Below are positions 6,486 to 6,687 of a stretch of DNA of 6,687 bases, one piece after another (within the stretch, counting starts at the first letter, position 1; the number at the start of each line of letters is the position of its first letter). The notes beneath the pieces are model-generated. The model was given only the letters and a program-made list of their open reading frames with translations. It ran no database searches and was not told the DNA's origin. The DNA lies in contig JAEWLD010000093.1 in assembly GCA_023393485.1 (NCBI GenBank), positions 1-6,687 on the forward strand. Direction: 5' to 3'. The translations under genes were made by a program, and so were the position numbers. Source of the DNA: Bacteroidota bacterium. Lineage in GTDB: Bacteria; Bacteroidota; Bacteroidia; Flavobacteriales; Flavobacteriaceae.

Positions 6486-6511
6486 TTTGATTGGGTTTTG
6501 AGCTATATTTG
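6486..6511 (+). promoter_or_regulatory. Probable promoter of the rightward secreted-protein gene
   Basis: TATATTTG at 6504-6511 matches the TAnnTTTG -7 consensus exactly and is identical to the element in front of the zinc-ribbon gene. A TTTG at 6486-6489 lies upstream, but the 14-base spacing is shorter than the usual range, so the -33 assignment is doubtful. The ATG at 6531 would follow a leader of roughly 13 bases. Confidence 0.5.
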
Positions 6512-6530
6512 TTTACCCGAACCCGCAACG

Positions 6531-6687
6531 ATGAAACGCCGGAATTTCAAATCGATTTTGACAATCTTGTTGGTATGTTTCGCGATGCAAAGCCAAGCCC
6601 AACGAAAAATGATTCCACCTGAATTTCTCAAAAACGGCGATACGGGCGCTATTCTGGCAACTGCCAGAAAAATTGACGAAACCACAC
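6531..6687 (+). CDS. Secreted protein, N-terminal fragment, function unknown
   Basis: The frame opens at ATG 6531 and is still open at the window edge, giving 52 residues. Residues 1-23 form a clear signal peptide: basic MKRRNFK, hydrophobic ILTILLVCFAM, then QSQA with probable cleavage before Gln24, the Q-at-plus-one pattern common in Bacteroidota. The visible mature part (QRKMIPPEFLKNGDTGAILA and onward) is too short to assign a family. The gene is divergent from metG across 259 bases, has its own -7 element, and shows no Shine-Dalgarno. A basic, export-type N-terminus in frame with a good promoter makes a real gene likely, although only a fragment is seen. Confidence 0.7.
   Translation, partial: MKRRNFKSILTILLVCFAMQSQAQRKMIPPEFLKNGDTGAILATARKIDETT

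Overview
The window looks like chromosomal DNA of a member of the Bacteroidota, probably a flavobacterium-like organism. The support is: the methionyl-tRNA synthetase has the KLSTS form of the KMSKS loop and a C-terminal tRNA-binding domain; the SSB is short and tail-less; the zinc-ribbon protein is of a kind I associate with Flavobacteriia; several genes carry the TAnnTTTG -7 promoter element of this phylum; Shine-Dalgarno sequences are mostly absent; and a secreted protein is processed at a typical ...QAQ signal-peptide end. The taxonomic call rests on remembered protein families, not on a search.

Layout from left to right. Positions 1-453 (minus) hold the N-terminal part of a membrane-anchored M28 zinc peptidase that runs off the left edge. 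Twelve bases upstream of it, and probably co-transcribed, lies a 116-residue zinc-ribbon protein (466-816, minus). Its promoter has a good Bacteroidota form and overlaps an 18-bp LacI-type palindrome (861-878). Divergent from it is a short single-stranded-DNA-binding protein gene (996-1328, plus). A 146-base convergent spacer rich in small palindromes (1329-1474) separates ssb from the end of a four-gene minus-strand operon.

That operon, read from 6271 down to 1475, is metG, a secreted protein of unknown function, a HAD-family hydrolase and a CatA-like acetyltransferase. The junctions are 0 bases, an 8-base overlap and a 4-base ATGA overlap, so the four are very probably one transcript with coupled translation. 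Upstream of metG is a 259-base divergent spacer with a TAnnTTTG promoter on each side and, between them, a perfect 16-bp-arm palindrome (6353-6385). At the right edge a second secreted protein begins (6531 onward, plus) and is cut by the window end.

Most of this is ordinary housekeeping sequence. I see no transposase, CRISPR array, defence island, tRNA or rRNA. The points most worth a second look are the LacI-type operator over the zinc-ribbon/M28 promoter (with a 12-base copy of its core downstream of ssb), the nested 33-bp palindrome upstream of metG, and the coupling of metG to an unknown secreted protein, a HAD phosphatase and a CatA-like enzyme.
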